Shown: positions 54,269 to 63,191, counted from the stretch's first letter. The stretch is 64,000 nucleotides of DNA from Taklimakanibacter sp050251035 (GCA_050251035.1 JBFWNN010000031.1:3058-67057); one strand, 5' to 3'. The notes: generated by a model from the letters alone, not told the origin. Made by a program: numbers and translations.

Positions 54269-55174
54269 CTATTTCCGCCGCCCCACCACATAATCGGCGG
54301 CGGCGGCGAAGACATGGGCCTTGTCGCCGAAGCCGCGCATGGCGTCCTTCGCCTCATGGACCAGCTTCACGGCTTCGGCCTTGGCGCCGTCGAGCCCCAG
54401 GAGATCGACGAAGGTTGCCTTGCCGGCGGCCTGGTCCTTGCCGGTCGCCTTGCCGAGCGCCACGCTCGATGCTTCCACATCGAGAATGTCGTCGGCGATC
54501 TGGAAAGCGAGCCCGATCCGGTCGGCATAGAGCGTCAGCGCCTGGCGCTCGGCCGTGCCGGCCCTGCCCAGGATCGCGCCGGCGCGGCAGGCGAAGCGGA
54601 AGAGCGCACCGGTCTTCATCGCCTGCAAGGTGACGATGCGGCCGATATCGGCCACGCGCTGGCTCTCGGCCGCGAGATCGAGCATCTGGCCTCCGGCCAT
54701 GCCGCTCTTGCCGGCGGCCTGGGCGAGCTCGCCCACCAGCTCGGCGCGCACGCCGGCCTCTGGATGTGTCGTCTCGGCGCCCAGGATCTCGAAAGCGAAA
54801 GTGAGCAGCGCATCGCCCGCCAATATCGCGGTCGCCTCGTCGAAGGCCCGGTGCACGGTGGGACGGCCGCGGCGCAGGTCGTCGTCATCCATCGCCGGCA
54901 GGTCGTCATGGACGAGCGAATAGCAATGCACGCATTCGATGGCCGCGCCCGTCTGCAGGGCCCGGGCCTCGTCCACGCCGAAGAGGCGGGCGCTTTCGGC
55001 GACGAAGAGGGGCCGCAACCGCTTGCCGGGCGCCAGCAGCGCATAACGCATAGCCTCGACGAGGCGCGGGGCGCCGGCCCCCGCCATGGGCAGGAGACGG
55101 TCGAGACGCGCCTCGATCGTTCCGGCGAAGGCCTTGAGATGCTGCTCGAAATCCAAGAGTGACGGCAAGGCCAT
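54269..55174 (-). CDS. ispA: short-chain polyprenyl diphosphate synthase (farnesyl diphosphate synthase type)
   Basis: A 301-residue isoprenyl synthase. First Asp-rich motif DDLPAMDDDDLRRGRP, second DDILD in QIADDILDVE, plus LRPLF and a GKATGKDQAAGKATFVDLLG segment. The spacer in the first motif (DDLPAMDDDD) is that of bacterial farnesyl/geranylgeranyl synthases. It makes FPP from IPP and DMAPP. It is divergent from the peptidoglycan glycosyltransferase gene. Confidence 0.92.
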   Translation of the reverse strand: MALPSLLDFEQHLKAFAGTIEARLDRLLPMAGAGAPRLVEAMRYALLAPGKRLRPLFVAESARLFGVDEARALQTGAAIECVHCYSLVHDDLPAMDDDDLRRGRPTVHRAFDEATAILAGDALLTFAFEILGAETTHPEAGVRAELVGELAQAAGKSGMAGGQMLDLAAESQRVADIGRIVTLQAMKTGALFRFACRAGAILGRAGTAERQALTLYADRIGLAFQIADDILDVEASSVALGKATGKDQAAGKATFVDLLGLDGAKAEAVKLVHEAKDAMRGFGDKAHVFAAAADYVVGRRK

Positions 55175-55323
55175 TTCCTGTGCTAGTTTGGGAATGCTCT
55201 AGCGAGAGGGCGGCGTAAACTCAACGGCCATACAACCGGGACGCTTCATGACCACCAGCCTGCACGTCATTGTCTCTTTGCGCGACCGCCCGTGGACAAC
55301 GAGCGTGTTGCGCATGGCGGACC

Positions 55324-56151
55324 ATGACTGATATCGGGTTCAAGCGCCGGGCACTTCGCACGCGGCGCGGGGCGCTCGAGGACGGCCCCGCCGATGCAAA
55401 AAGCGAGACCTTGGCCGTGGCGCGCAAGAGCCGGTTCCGTTCAAACCTTCTCAGCCGTTTCGACCCCTGGCCGCGCCGGATCGCGACCGTGGCGGCCATC
55501 ATCGCCCTGTGGCCCCTGGTGATGACCTTCGTCTATGCTGTCCTGCCGCCGCCCGCCTCCAACCTGATGATCACGCGCCTCGTCAATGGCGACGGCCTCG
55601 CCTATGACTGGGTGAGCCTCAACGAGATCTCGCCCTATCTGCCGCTGGCCGTCGTCTCGTCCGAGGATGCGCGCTTCTGCTCGCATAATGGGGTCGACTG
55701 GATCGAATTCAGCGATGTCCTCGATGAGGCGACCGACGGCGACGGTGAGGGCCCGATCCGGGGCGCCAGCACGATTTCCATGCAGACCGCCAAGAACCTT
55801 TTCCTGTGGGATGGCCGCAATCCCATCCGCAAGGTGCTCGAGCTGCCGCTCGCCTATTGGATGGACCTCATCTGGACCAAACGCCGCATGATCGAGGTCT
55901 ATCTCAACATCGTCGAATGGGCCCCGGGGGTCTATGGCGCGGAGGCGGCGGCGCGCCATCACTTCAAGAAGCCGGCGGCCAAGCTGACCAAGCGGGAGGC
56001 CGCCCTTCTGGCCGCCGTCCTGCCCAATCCGATCAAGAGAAGCGCCGGAAAGCCGTCGAAACGGGTCAGCCGCATCGCCGGGCGGATCATGTCGCGGATG
56101 ACGATCATGGGCCCCTATGTGACTTGTCTTGGGCTCAGAAGCCCGCTATAA
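55324..56151 (+). CDS. mtgA: monofunctional peptidoglycan glycosyltransferase
   Basis: A 275-residue protein starting at ATG 55324: cytosolic tail, a membrane helix (52-73), then a GT51 domain. The catalytic glutamate is E114 in SSEDARFCSHNGVD. Other motifs: RGASTISMQTAKNLFLWDGRN, EVYLNIVEWAPGVYGAEAAARHHF and RKVLELPLAYWMDL. It polymerises lipid II glycan without a transpeptidase domain. It is 63 bases before rpmF. Confidence 0.9.
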   Translation: MTDIGFKRRALRTRRGALEDGPADAKSETLAVARKSRFRSNLLSRFDPWPRRIATVAAIIALWPLVMTFVYAVLPPPASNLMITRLVNGDGLAYDWVSLNEISPYLPLAVVSSEDARFCSHNGVDWIEFSDVLDEATDGDGEGPIRGASTISMQTAKNLFLWDGRNPIRKVLELPLAYWMDLIWTKRRMIEVYLNIVEWAPGVYGAEAAARHHFKKPAAKLTKREAALLAAVLPNPIKRSAGKPSKRVSRIAGRIMSRMTIMGPYVTCLGLRSPL

Positions 56152-56214
56152 GCCCCCATCTTTTCGGCGCCCCGGCCCGGCCGGGCAGCGCCTTTTGTTT
56201 CATGGAGAGTTTCG

Positions 56215-56400
56215 ATGGCCGTTCCACGCAAGAAAATGTCCCGCAGCCGCATCGGTATGCGCCGCTCGGGCCACAAGCTTCAGACCGTCACCTGGATCGA
56301 GGACAAGAAGTCGGGCGAACTGCGCCGTCCGCATCATGTCGACCTCAAGACCGGCATGTACAAGGGCCGTCAGATCCTCGAGCCCAAGAGCGAGTTCTAA
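56215..56400 (+). CDS. rpmF: 50S ribosomal protein L32
   Basis: A 61-residue L32: MAVPRKKMSRSRIGMRRSGH, LQTVTWIEDKKSGELRRPHHVD, ending ILEPKSEF. This is the alphaproteobacterial version without the zinc-binding cysteines. ATGGAGAG-type site ahead. A strong hairpin follows at 56432-56456. Confidence 0.96.
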   Translation: MAVPRKKMSRSRIGMRRSGHKLQTVTWIEDKKSGELRRPHHVDLKTGMYKGRQILEPKSEF

Positions 56401-56431
56401 GACGCTCCTGGCGGAAGCTGTTGACGCATGT

Positions 56432-56456
56432 GAGGCCGGCGCGCATCGCCGGCCTC
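56432..56456 (+). terminator. ten-pair hairpin after rpmF
   Basis: GAGGCCGGCG, five-base loop CGCAT, CGCCGGCCTC form a perfect ten-pair G+C-rich stem 31 bases after the rpmF stop. The run that follows (ATGCATTTGG) is only weakly U-rich, so it is a probable but not classic terminator. Confidence 0.6.
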
Positions 56457-56573
56457 ATGCATTTGGGGCATGCTGGAGCCCTCTAGCCCTCCCCGAGCGT
56501 TAACCACGCCACCAAAGGGAAGCTTAGGCTTTCGCCTTTTATAACGGCCCGGCTTTTGCTTCTGACGGGGCGC

Positions 56574-57941
56574 ATGGACCGACTGCTGAAACTCATGCCG
56601 CCGGCCTTGCGACAGCCGGCCCAGGCGCTGCTCACCGGCAGCGGCGAGGTCGCGCGCTCCGGCCGCGGCGCCCTGACCGCCTTCGCGATCCGCATCGCCT
56701 CGGCGCTGCTGGCGTTCCTCACCCAGATCTTCCTGGCGCGCTGGATGGGTGCCTTCGAATTCGGCGTCTTCTCCTATAGCTGGGTGTGGATCATCGTGCT
56801 GGGCTCCATGGTCTCCGCCGGCTTCGCGACATCGGTGGTGCGCTTCCTGCCCGAATATCGCGAGCAGGGAAAATGGGACCTGCTGCGCGGCTTCCTCAGG
56901 ACCGGGCGGGTGATCACGGCCCTCGCCGCCATCGCCTTCGCCGTTCTTGCCGTGCTCGTCGTCACTGGCTCATCGGGCCTGGTCGAACCTGTCTATGTCC
57001 TGCCCTTGACCATCGCCCTCATCAGCCTGCCGGCCTACGGCCTCACAGATTTCCAGGACGGCATCGGGCGCGCCCAGGGCTGGATCGATCTCGCCCTCAT
57101 CCCGCCCTATATCGTGCGGCCCATCCTGCTCTTCGCCTTCATCGGCATCGCCTATGCGCTGGCGCGTCCGCCCGATGCCGCGACCGCGGCGCTGGCGCTG
57201 GTCGCCGCCTGCTGGCTCACGGCGCTCGTGCAATATCTGGCACAGAAGCGGCGCTTCGGCGGCCTGGTGCCGAAGCAGAAGCCCGCTTATGCCGTGCCGT
57301 TCTGGCTGCGCACCTCGCTGCCGCTGCTGATGATCGACGGCTTCACGCTGTTCATCCTCAATCTCGATGTGCTGCTGCTCGAATATCTGCGGGTGCCCGC
57401 CGACCGGATCGGCATCTATTTCGCGGCGCTCAAGACGATCTCGCTCATCGCCTTCGTGCATTTCTCGATCAGCGCCGTGGCGATGCCGCGGTTTGCCGCG
57501 CTCCATGCGCGCGGCGAAACGGCCGAGATCGGCCGGTTCCTGGTGCGGATGCAGAAATGGTGCTTCTGGCCATCGGCCCTCGGCGCCCTCGTGCTGCTGG
57601 TGCTCGGCAAGCCGCTGCTCTGGCTGTTCGGGCCGGACTTCGTCCAAGCCTATCCGGTGATGTTCATCCTGGCGGCGGGCCTCCTGGCGCGCGCCGCAGC
57701 CGGTCCGGCGCAAAACTTGCTAGCGGTCTCGGGACATCAGGACAAAGCGGCAATGATCCTATTCGTGACACTGTTGATCAATGGCGGGCTCGGCCTCGCC
57801 CTCATCCCGCGCTTCGGGATCGAAGGCGCGGCCATGGCCATAACGGCCGCCTTCGCCTGCGAGACGCTCGCCACCATCTTGCTGACGCGGCGCTATTTTC
57901 CGCCGGCGCCGGAGGCTCTCGTGCCGGGAACTCCGTCATGA
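56574..57941 (+). CDS. polysaccharide flippase (Wzx/MurJ-like, oligosaccharide translocase family)
   Basis: A 455-residue protein with about 12 to 14 membrane helices. It matches the polysaccharide-biosynthesis (MATE/MVF-like) family: ALTAFAIRIASALLAFLTQIFLARWMGAFEFGVFSYSW at residues ~33-70, VRFLPEYREQGKWD, and IYFAALKTISLIAFVHFSISAVAMPRFAALHARGE near the middle. It would flip lipid-linked glycans. ATG 56574 is chosen; TTG 56556 would add six residues. It is translationally coupled to the next gene by ATGA. Confidence 0.85.
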   Translation: MDRLLKLMPPALRQPAQALLTGSGEVARSGRGALTAFAIRIASALLAFLTQIFLARWMGAFEFGVFSYSWVWIIVLGSMVSAGFATSVVRFLPEYREQGKWDLLRGFLRTGRVITALAAIAFAVLAVLVVTGSSGLVEPVYVLPLTIALISLPAYGLTDFQDGIGRAQGWIDLALIPPYIVRPILLFAFIGIAYALARPPDAATAALALVAACWLTALVQYLAQKRRFGGLVPKQKPAYAVPFWLRTSLPLLMIDGFTLFILNLDVLLLEYLRVPADRIGIYFAALKTISLIAFVHFSISAVAMPRFAALHARGETAEIGRFLVRMQKWCFWPSALGALVLLVLGKPLLWLFGPDFVQAYPVMFILAAGLLARAAAGPAQNLLAVSGHQDKAAMILFVTLLINGGLGLALIPRFGIEGAAMAITAAFACETLATILLTRRYFPPAPEALVPGTPS

Positions 57942-59080
57942 ACATGATGGCGGCCGTCAGCGAGGCGAAATCACTCCGCACCGAGCGGCTCACCACGCTC
58001 GCCGCGGTCGAGAAAATATCGCCTGACTGGCAGGCGCTGGGCGAGTGCGCCTGGGCCCCGGCCGGCTTTCACCTCGACGGCTGGCTCGGACCGGTGCTGA
58101 AGACCTTCTGGAAGCGGCAGCCGGCGGAGATTCTGGCCTGCTGGCGCGGTGCGACGCTGTGCGGGCTGTTTGCGCTCAAAGCCGGTCGGGGGCCGCTCAG
58201 GCAGTCCTGGACCTCGCCGCTGATCCTCCTCGGAACCCCTCTCATCGACAAGGACCTCCCCGAAGACGTCCTCAAGACCTTTCTGACGGCCTTGCGCGAT
58301 AAAGCCCTCCTGTTGAGCGCCGTGCCGGTCACTGGCCCATTCTGGGACATGCTGGAACAGGCCGTCGCGGAAAACAACGGGTCGATCACGATCCTCGCGC
58401 GCTGGGAGCGCGCGGCCCTCATCACCGACGGCACCTTCGAGGCCTGGTTCGCCGGCAATTTCGAGCGCAAGCGGCGCAAGGAGTTCAGGCGGCTCAGGGC
58501 CAGGCTCGGCGAGGACGGCAAGCTCGAGAGCCTCGCCTGGGCGGACGGCGATCCGCTCGATCCGTGGATCGACGAGCTGATCGCGCTGGAGGCCAAGGGA
58601 TGGAAAGGCCGCCGTGGCACGGCCCTTGCTGCCAATGCCGCCATGGCGACAGCATTCCGCGAAGCTCTTCACCGTCTGGCAGCCGACGGCAGCCTCAGGC
58701 TCTGGAAGATCGTCTTCGACGGCAAGCCGATCGCCATGATGTCGGGCCTCGTCAAGGGCAACCAGGGCTGGCTCGGCAAGATCGCCTATGACGAAGCCTT
58801 CGGCAGATATTCGCCGGGCGTCATGCTGGTGCTCGATGCGACCGAAAGGCTGATCGACAGGGAAAAGCTCGCTCTGGTCGATTCCTGCGCCATCCCCGAC
58901 CATCCGATGATCAACAATATCTGGCGTGACCGGCTGGCGCTGTGCGACGTGATGATCAAGGGGCCGGATCTGCCGTCGACCACGTTCAACCTGCTGCTCG
59001 CGGCCGAGAATGGCCGGCGCCGGCTGCGCGCGTCGGCCAAGGCCTTGTTCTATCGACTCACGAGAAGGAAGAAGTCATGA
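57938..59080 (+). CDS. FemAB/GNAT-like acyltransferase (Acetyltransf_6 type)
   Basis: A 380-residue soluble protein with the CelD/FemAB-like double-GNAT fold of PF13480: an N-terminal half (HLDGWLGPVLKTFWKR), a linker with NFERKRRKEFRRLRARLGEDG, the motif LIALEAKGWKGRRGTALA, and MSGLVKGNQGWLGKIAYDEAFGRYSPG, which is typical of the acyl-CoA binding part. It probably acylates a sugar or peptide. It overlaps its neighbours by four bases at both ends, so it works with the flippase and the cupin. Confidence 0.8.
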   Translation: MNMMAAVSEAKSLRTERLTTLAAVEKISPDWQALGECAWAPAGFHLDGWLGPVLKTFWKRQPAEILACWRGATLCGLFALKAGRGPLRQSWTSPLILLGTPLIDKDLPEDVLKTFLTALRDKALLLSAVPVTGPFWDMLEQAVAENNGSITILARWERAALITDGTFEAWFAGNFERKRRKEFRRLRARLGEDGKLESLAWADGDPLDPWIDELIALEAKGWKGRRGTALAANAAMATAFREALHRLAADGSLRLWKIVFDGKPIAMMSGLVKGNQGWLGKIAYDEAFGRYSPGVMLVLDATERLIDREKLALVDSCAIPDHPMINNIWRDRLALCDVMIKGPDLPSTTFNLLLAAENGRRRLRASAKALFYRLTRRKKS

Positions 59081-60006
59081 GTATCGTTACCATCGCCGCC
59101 GATGTCGCGCGTGAGAAGTTCCTCAAGGCGCCCTTCGCGCTGAAGCATGGCCTCGCCGATCATCCGCTGTTCACGCTCGAGCGCCTGGTCCAGCTCGCGC
59201 AGTCGATGCCGCGCGACCGCATCGAGTATAATTCCGGCAAGCTGCTGCCGGGCCAGAGGCCGGAAGACATCCCTTCGATCGACATGGCGCCCGCCGAGGT
59301 GATCAAGCGCATCGAGGAGGCCAATGCCTGGATGGTGATCAAGGGCGTCGAGGCCGATCCCGACTATGCCGCGATCCTCAAGGCCTTCGTCGATTCGGCG
59401 CAGGCGGCGGCCGGCAAGAGGGCCGGCGACTACAGCGACCTGCAGGGTTTCATCTTCGTGTCCTCGGCCAATTCGACGACGCCGTTCCATGTCGATGCCG
59501 AAGAGAACATCCTGATCCAGATCCGCGGCGACAAGTTCGTCCATATCTTCGAGAACGGCGACCGCAGCCTCGTCTCCGAGGAAGCGATGGAGATCTCTCC
59601 GTCCAAGCATCGCAACCAACATTATGAGCCGGCCTATGAGGCGCGCGCCGAGGTCTTCGCGATGAAGGAAGGCGATGCGGTGCATCTGCCCTATCTGTGG
59701 CCGCATTGGGTGCGCACCGGCGAGCGCTATTCGGTGTCCATGGCGATGACCTGGAAGACACCGGACGTGAACCGCCTCAACAAGATACGGCTGATGAACG
59801 GGACGCTCCGGCATTACGGCCTGCCGCAGAAGCCGCCCGGCGTGTCGCCGGCGATGGACGGACTCAAGGTCGCGGCGCATGACGCGATGCGCGCCGTCAT
59901 CGATCCGTTGCGCAAGTCGGAAAGCATGCGCCGGCTGCTGCGCGCCGCGGTCTACGGCAGGAAGGCCAATTACTACTACGGCAAGGAAGAGAAGAAGGCG
60001 GGCTGA
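59077..60006 (+). CDS. cupin/JmjC-like Fe(II) 2-oxoglutarate oxygenase domain protein
   Basis: A 309-residue protein starting at ATG 59077 overlapping the previous stop. A cupin core carries the HxD...H triad of Fe(II)/2-oxoglutarate oxygenases: H138-V-D140 in TTPFHVDAEENILIQIRGDK and H210 in LPYLWPHWVRTG. Family close to cupin_8/JmjC asparaginyl hydroxylases and similar glycan-cluster enzymes. The triad is intact, so catalysis is likely; the substrate is unknown, perhaps the product of the flippase/acyltransferase pair. Confidence 0.78.
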   Translation: MSIVTIAADVAREKFLKAPFALKHGLADHPLFTLERLVQLAQSMPRDRIEYNSGKLLPGQRPEDIPSIDMAPAEVIKRIEEANAWMVIKGVEADPDYAAILKAFVDSAQAAAGKRAGDYSDLQGFIFVSSANSTTPFHVDAEENILIQIRGDKFVHIFENGDRSLVSEEAMEISPSKHRNQHYEPAYEARAEVFAMKEGDAVHLPYLWPHWVRTGERYSVSMAMTWKTPDVNRLNKIRLMNGTLRHYGLPQKPPGVSPAMDGLKVAAHDAMRAVIDPLRKSESMRRLLRAAVYGRKANYYYGKEEKKAG

Positions 60007-60025
60007 CGCCTTCGCTATCCGCGGC

Positions 60026-60982
60026 TCACTTCAGGCTGACGAGATATTCGGCGATCGCCTGGAGGTCGGCCTCGGGCAGCTTCGACAGGTTCGACTGGAC
60101 GGCGCCCATGCCACCCGAGGACAGCTTATCGTAGCCCAGCGTCTCGCCGAACTGCATCGCAGAGACGAGATCCTTGGCATCCTTGTAGCGCTTGCGCTCG
60201 ACCAGTCCGCGCAATGACGGCACGCGTCCTTCGCCTTCGGGATGCGGCCCGCCGGCAAAAGCCTGGACATCGTCGCGCGCCATGAAGATGGTGCGCGGCG
60301 TATGGCATTCGCTGCAATGGCCGGGACCGTTCACCAGATAAGAGCCGCGGTTCCAGCTCGCCGTCGCTTGCGGATCGGGCTGCCATTTGGCATCCGAGAA
60401 GCCGATCCATTTCCACAGGCCGATGCCGCGGCGCAGGAGGACGGGAAACGGAATATCGGCAGGCTTCGCCTCAGCCACGACCGGCTTCAAGCTCATCAAA
60501 TAGGCGCGGATGTCGAGCACGTCCTCGGTGCGCATGGCGGCATAGGACGTGTAGGGAAAGGCCGGGATGTCGTGGCTGCCGGACTGCGAGATGCCGCGCT
60601 CGAGCGCATTGACGAAATCGAGCTCGCTCCATGAGCCGAGGCCGGTCTTCTGATCGGGCGTGAGATTGGGCGGGTAGAAGACGCCGATCGGCGTCTTGAG
60701 CGGCGCTCCGCCCGACGGCAGCGCTGCGTCGGCGGACGTGTTGGCGGGATCGGGCTTGTGGCAATTGATGCAGCCGCCGATGGTGTAGAGCAACGCGCCG
60801 TTCTCGGCATTGGCCTGGTGTTGTGGAATGGCATCGGCGCCGAGCGGGCGCGGCGCCGATAGAAACCACAGAACTGCTCCGCCCAGCAGGGCAAGCCCTG
60901 CGAGGCCGAGCAGTCGCGATCGGGTGATGATCCTCTTCCTCAGCAGGCTCAGTCCTTGGGACGGCGGAACTTGGTGTGGCAA
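60026..60982 (-). CDS. membrane-anchored dihaem cytochrome c (alcohol-dehydrogenase subunit II-like)
   Basis: A 318-residue protein with a membrane anchor (about 21-43) and two class I haem domains: C71-INC-H75 and C223-SEC-H227. The first domain has an axial Met150 in SYAAMRTEDVLDIRAYLMSLKP, the second ends NLSKLPEADLQAIAEYLVSL. The sequence resembles the cytochrome subunits of quinoprotein or flavin alcohol/gluconate dehydrogenases, though no dehydrogenase is adjacent. The given start overlaps the upstream cytochrome c' gene by 34 bases; a later start is possible. Confidence 0.82.
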   Translation of the reverse strand: MPHQVPPSQGLSLLRKRIITRSRLLGLAGLALLGGAVLWFLSAPRPLGADAIPQHQANAENGALLYTIGGCINCHKPDPANTSADAALPSGGAPLKTPIGVFYPPNLTPDQKTGLGSWSELDFVNALERGISQSGSHDIPAFPYTSYAAMRTEDVLDIRAYLMSLKPVVAEAKPADIPFPVLLRRGIGLWKWIGFSDAKWQPDPQATASWNRGSYLVNGPGHCSECHTPRTIFMARDDVQAFAGGPHPEGEGRVPSLRGLVERKRYKDAKDLVSAMQFGETLGYDKLSSGGMGAVQSNLSKLPEADLQAIAEYLVSLK

Positions 60983-61401
60983 CCCTTGCAGGCTTCACCC
61001 AGACCCGCCAGAGCGGTCTTGAAGCCGGCCTCGTCGCTCGTCGCCGCCATGGCCTCCACCGCCTTCAGGGCCGTGTCCTCGGCCGCCTTGAAGCCTTCAG
61101 GGTCGCTCCAGATCTCGGCCTTGGCATAGGTTTCGGGCGGTCCGTTCTCGCTGCCGGCGGTGAAATTGGCGAAAGCCGTCTTGAAGCCCTCGAGCATGGA
61201 ATCGGCATTCGTCTTGACGGTTGCCGCATCATAGGGCGCTTCGCCCTTGGCAATGCCGGCGAAGGCGCCCATGGCCTTGCCGACCTGTTTCATCCCAGCC
61301 TGGCGGTCTTCGATCGGCCCGGCGAAAGCGACCGTCGCTCCGAGCGCCGCGATGACGGCAAGAGCAGGCACGATCTTCGACATGTTAGCTGGCTTCACCA
61401 T
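60949..61401 (-). CDS. cytochrome c' (class II)
   Basis: A 150-residue periplasmic protein: signal peptide (~7-27), a helical mature part with RQAGMKQVGKAMGAFAGI, and the class II haem site near the C-terminus, C138-KGC-H142. This is the typical layout of cytochrome c', a four-helix-bundle haem protein that binds NO and may protect from it or pass electrons. GGGGAGAG precedes the ATG at 61401. It overlaps and is probably co-transcribed with the dihaem cytochrome. Confidence 0.9.
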   Translation of the reverse strand: MVKPANMSKIVPALAVIAALGATVAFAGPIEDRQAGMKQVGKAMGAFAGIAKGEAPYDAATVKTNADSMLEGFKTAFANFTAGSENGPPETYAKAEIWSDPEGFKAAEDTALKAVEAMAATSDEAGFKTALAGLGEACKGCHTKFRRPKD

Positions 61402-61670
61402 AAGTCTCTCCCCGAAATGGCGTTGGCTTGCACAGGGAGTATACGCACAGGAAGCTGTGGCAATTCCATCACGCTTTTGTGTTTTTTTGCTTCGCCACGA
61501 AATGGCCCGGCTTCAGCCGCGCGAGCGCCCGTCTCGTCACCCATCTTTCTACATGAACGCGGGATGAACCGGACATTCGGATGAAGGTCAGTCTCGCGGA
61601 CGTAGGGTGTGTCTTAGGTAATTCTTAGATTCAGCGTGTTATGGACAAGAGTACAGAAGGAGAAGAAACT

Positions 61671-61820
61671 ATGCGTAGCGTCGAGGCGTCGGACCGCACG
61701 GAGCCCTATCAAGGGCATGTGAACCGGCCGAAGCGTGTCAGCCCGGAGCTCGCGGAATTTCTCCATATGCTCAATTCCCTCGAGACTCATCTGGTCACCA
61801 AGACCAGCACCGAGGACTGA
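61671..61820 (+). CDS. small hypothetical protein (49 residues)
   Basis: An ATG at 61671 follows AGAAGGAGAAG at good spacing and opens 49 codons: MRSVEASDRTEPYQGHVNRP, then KRVSPELAEFLHMLNSLETH. The product is highly charged, helical near its end (PELAEFLHMLNSLETHL) and lacks a signal peptide. I do not recognise it. An in-frame ATG at 61641 would add ten residues but has no ribosome site. It is followed by a long inverted repeat. Confidence 0.6.
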   Translation: MRSVEASDRTEPYQGHVNRPKRVSPELAEFLHMLNSLETHLVTKTSTED

Positions 61821-61838
61821 GCGTCTCACCATCGCCTA

Positions 61839-61893
61839 TTGCGATCACGATCATTTCAGATCGTTACGATCCGGCTTGAAAACGTGATCGCAA
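61839..61893. other. long inverted repeat downstream of the 49-residue gene
   Basis: TTGCGATCACG (61839-61849) and CGTGATCGCAA (61883-61893) are perfect 11-base inverted arms around 33 bases. The intervening part also pairs as GATCG-TTA-CGATC (about 61859-61871). The structure could end the small-gene transcript, be a binding site with GATC-rich boxes, or encode a small RNA. No U-run follows directly. Confidence 0.55.
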
Positions 61894-61977
61894 AGTCTTC
61901 GCCGCTCGCGCGTCATCGTTAAGCGCCGGTTACCGCCTCATCCGGCGCTTCTTCCCAAACACATTCGATCACTCAAG

Positions 61978-62388
61978 TCAGCGCAGGATCTTCTGGATCG
62001 CCAGATGCAGCTCGCTGCGTCCGGCCGGCTTCGGCAAGGCCACGTCGAAACATTCATGCCACTGTCCACCCTTGTGCCAGTCGGCGAGATAGGCCGAAAG
62101 CGCCATCAACGGCGTGCGCGCCGCGCCGCCGCCCAGGGCACGTATGGCGCGGGCCGCGATCACGCCGTCCATCACCGGCATCTCGATGTCGAGCAGCACC
62201 AGGTCATAGGCCTGCCGGCGCGCATGCAAGAGCGCTTCCTCGCCATGCTCGACGGCATCGACGTCGCAGCCCATGCGGCGCAGGAGGGCCGCGGTCACCT
62301 GGCGGACCGTCTCCGAATCCTCGGCGAACAGGATGCGCGGCCGCGAGCCGTCCGGGCGTGTGAGCTGGGTCTGCATTGTCGGCGCCAT
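61978..62388 (-). CDS. single-domain response regulator (CheY-like)
   Basis: A 136-residue receiver: acidic pair E23/D24 in ILFAEDSETVRQ, phospho-acceptor D67 in LVLLDIEMPVMDG, S98 in PLMALSAY and K120 in VALPKPAG. No output domain follows. It would be a phospho-relay or diffusible switch, but no histidine kinase is nearby. It lies alone on the minus strand between the small gene and upp. Confidence 0.9.
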   Translation of the reverse strand: MAPTMQTQLTRPDGSRPRILFAEDSETVRQVTAALLRRMGCDVDAVEHGEEALLHARRQAYDLVLLDIEMPVMDGVIAARAIRALGGGAARTPLMALSAYLADWHKGGQWHECFDVALPKPAGRSELHLAIQKILR

Positions 62389-62543
62389 ATCCTGTCTGGT
62401 CTTCTTGGGACAGGAGTGTGCCCGCCAAATCCTGCTTAAATATTGGCGAAACCAAAAAGCCGGCTATATGGCTAACGAAGACCTAATTGAAACGGTGTCC
62501 GGCGCATCGCAGCGGGAACCACGAGGCGGCGTTCAGGATCGGT

Positions 62544-63191
62544 TTACTTCGTTCCGAACATGCGGTCGCCGGCATCGCCCAGGCCCGGAACGATATAGCC
62601 ATGGCCGTCAAGCATGCGGTCGACGGCGGCGGTGAAGATCTGGACGTCGGGATGGTCGGCATTCACATGCTTGATGCCCTCGGGCGCCGACAGGAGGCAG
62701 ACGAGCTTGATGTCCTTGGCGCCCTTGTCCTTGAGCCGCTGGATGGCGGCCGACACCGAATTGCCGGTGGCCAGCATCGGATCGACGACGATGACGCGGC
62801 GCTCGGCGATATCCTCTGGCACCTTCATGTAGTATTCGACCGGCTGCAGCGTTTCCGGATTGCGATAGATGCCGATATGGCCGACGCGGGCCGAAGGCAT
62901 GAGATCGAGCATGCCTTCGAGCAGGCCTTGGCCGGCCCTGAGGATCGAGACGACCACCAGCTTCTTGCCCTTGAGGATCGGCGCCTCCATCTCGGCGAGC
63001 GGCGTCTCGATGGTCTGGGTGGTCATCGGCAGGTCGCGCGCGACCTCGTAGGCGAGGAGGAGGCTGATCTCGCGCAAGAGCTGGCGAAACACCGCCGAGG
63101 GCGTGTGCTTGTCGCGCATCAGGGTCAGCTTGTGCAGCACCAGCGGGTGGTCGACGATGACCAGGTTGGCCGGCAGGTCGGCTTTGCTCAT
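62544..63191 (-). CDS. upp: uracil phosphoribosyltransferase
   Basis: A 215-residue UPRT starting at MSKADLPANLVIVDHPLVLHK (ATG 63191 after AAGGAGA); a longer frame from 63218 is less likely. PRPP-binding loop VIVVDPMLATGNS, KLTLMRDKHTPSAVFRQLL, SILRAGQGLLEGML, and uracil-binding end YIVPGLGDAGDRMFGTK. It salvages uracil to UMP. It is divergent from the DeoR-type regulator. Confidence 0.95.
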   Translation of the reverse strand: MSKADLPANLVIVDHPLVLHKLTLMRDKHTPSAVFRQLLREISLLLAYEVARDLPMTTQTIETPLAEMEAPILKGKKLVVVSILRAGQGLLEGMLDLMPSARVGHIGIYRNPETLQPVEYYMKVPEDIAERRVIVVDPMLATGNSVSAAIQRLKDKGAKDIKLVCLLSAPEGIKHVNADHPDVQIFTAAVDRMLDGHGYIVPGLGDAGDRMFGTK

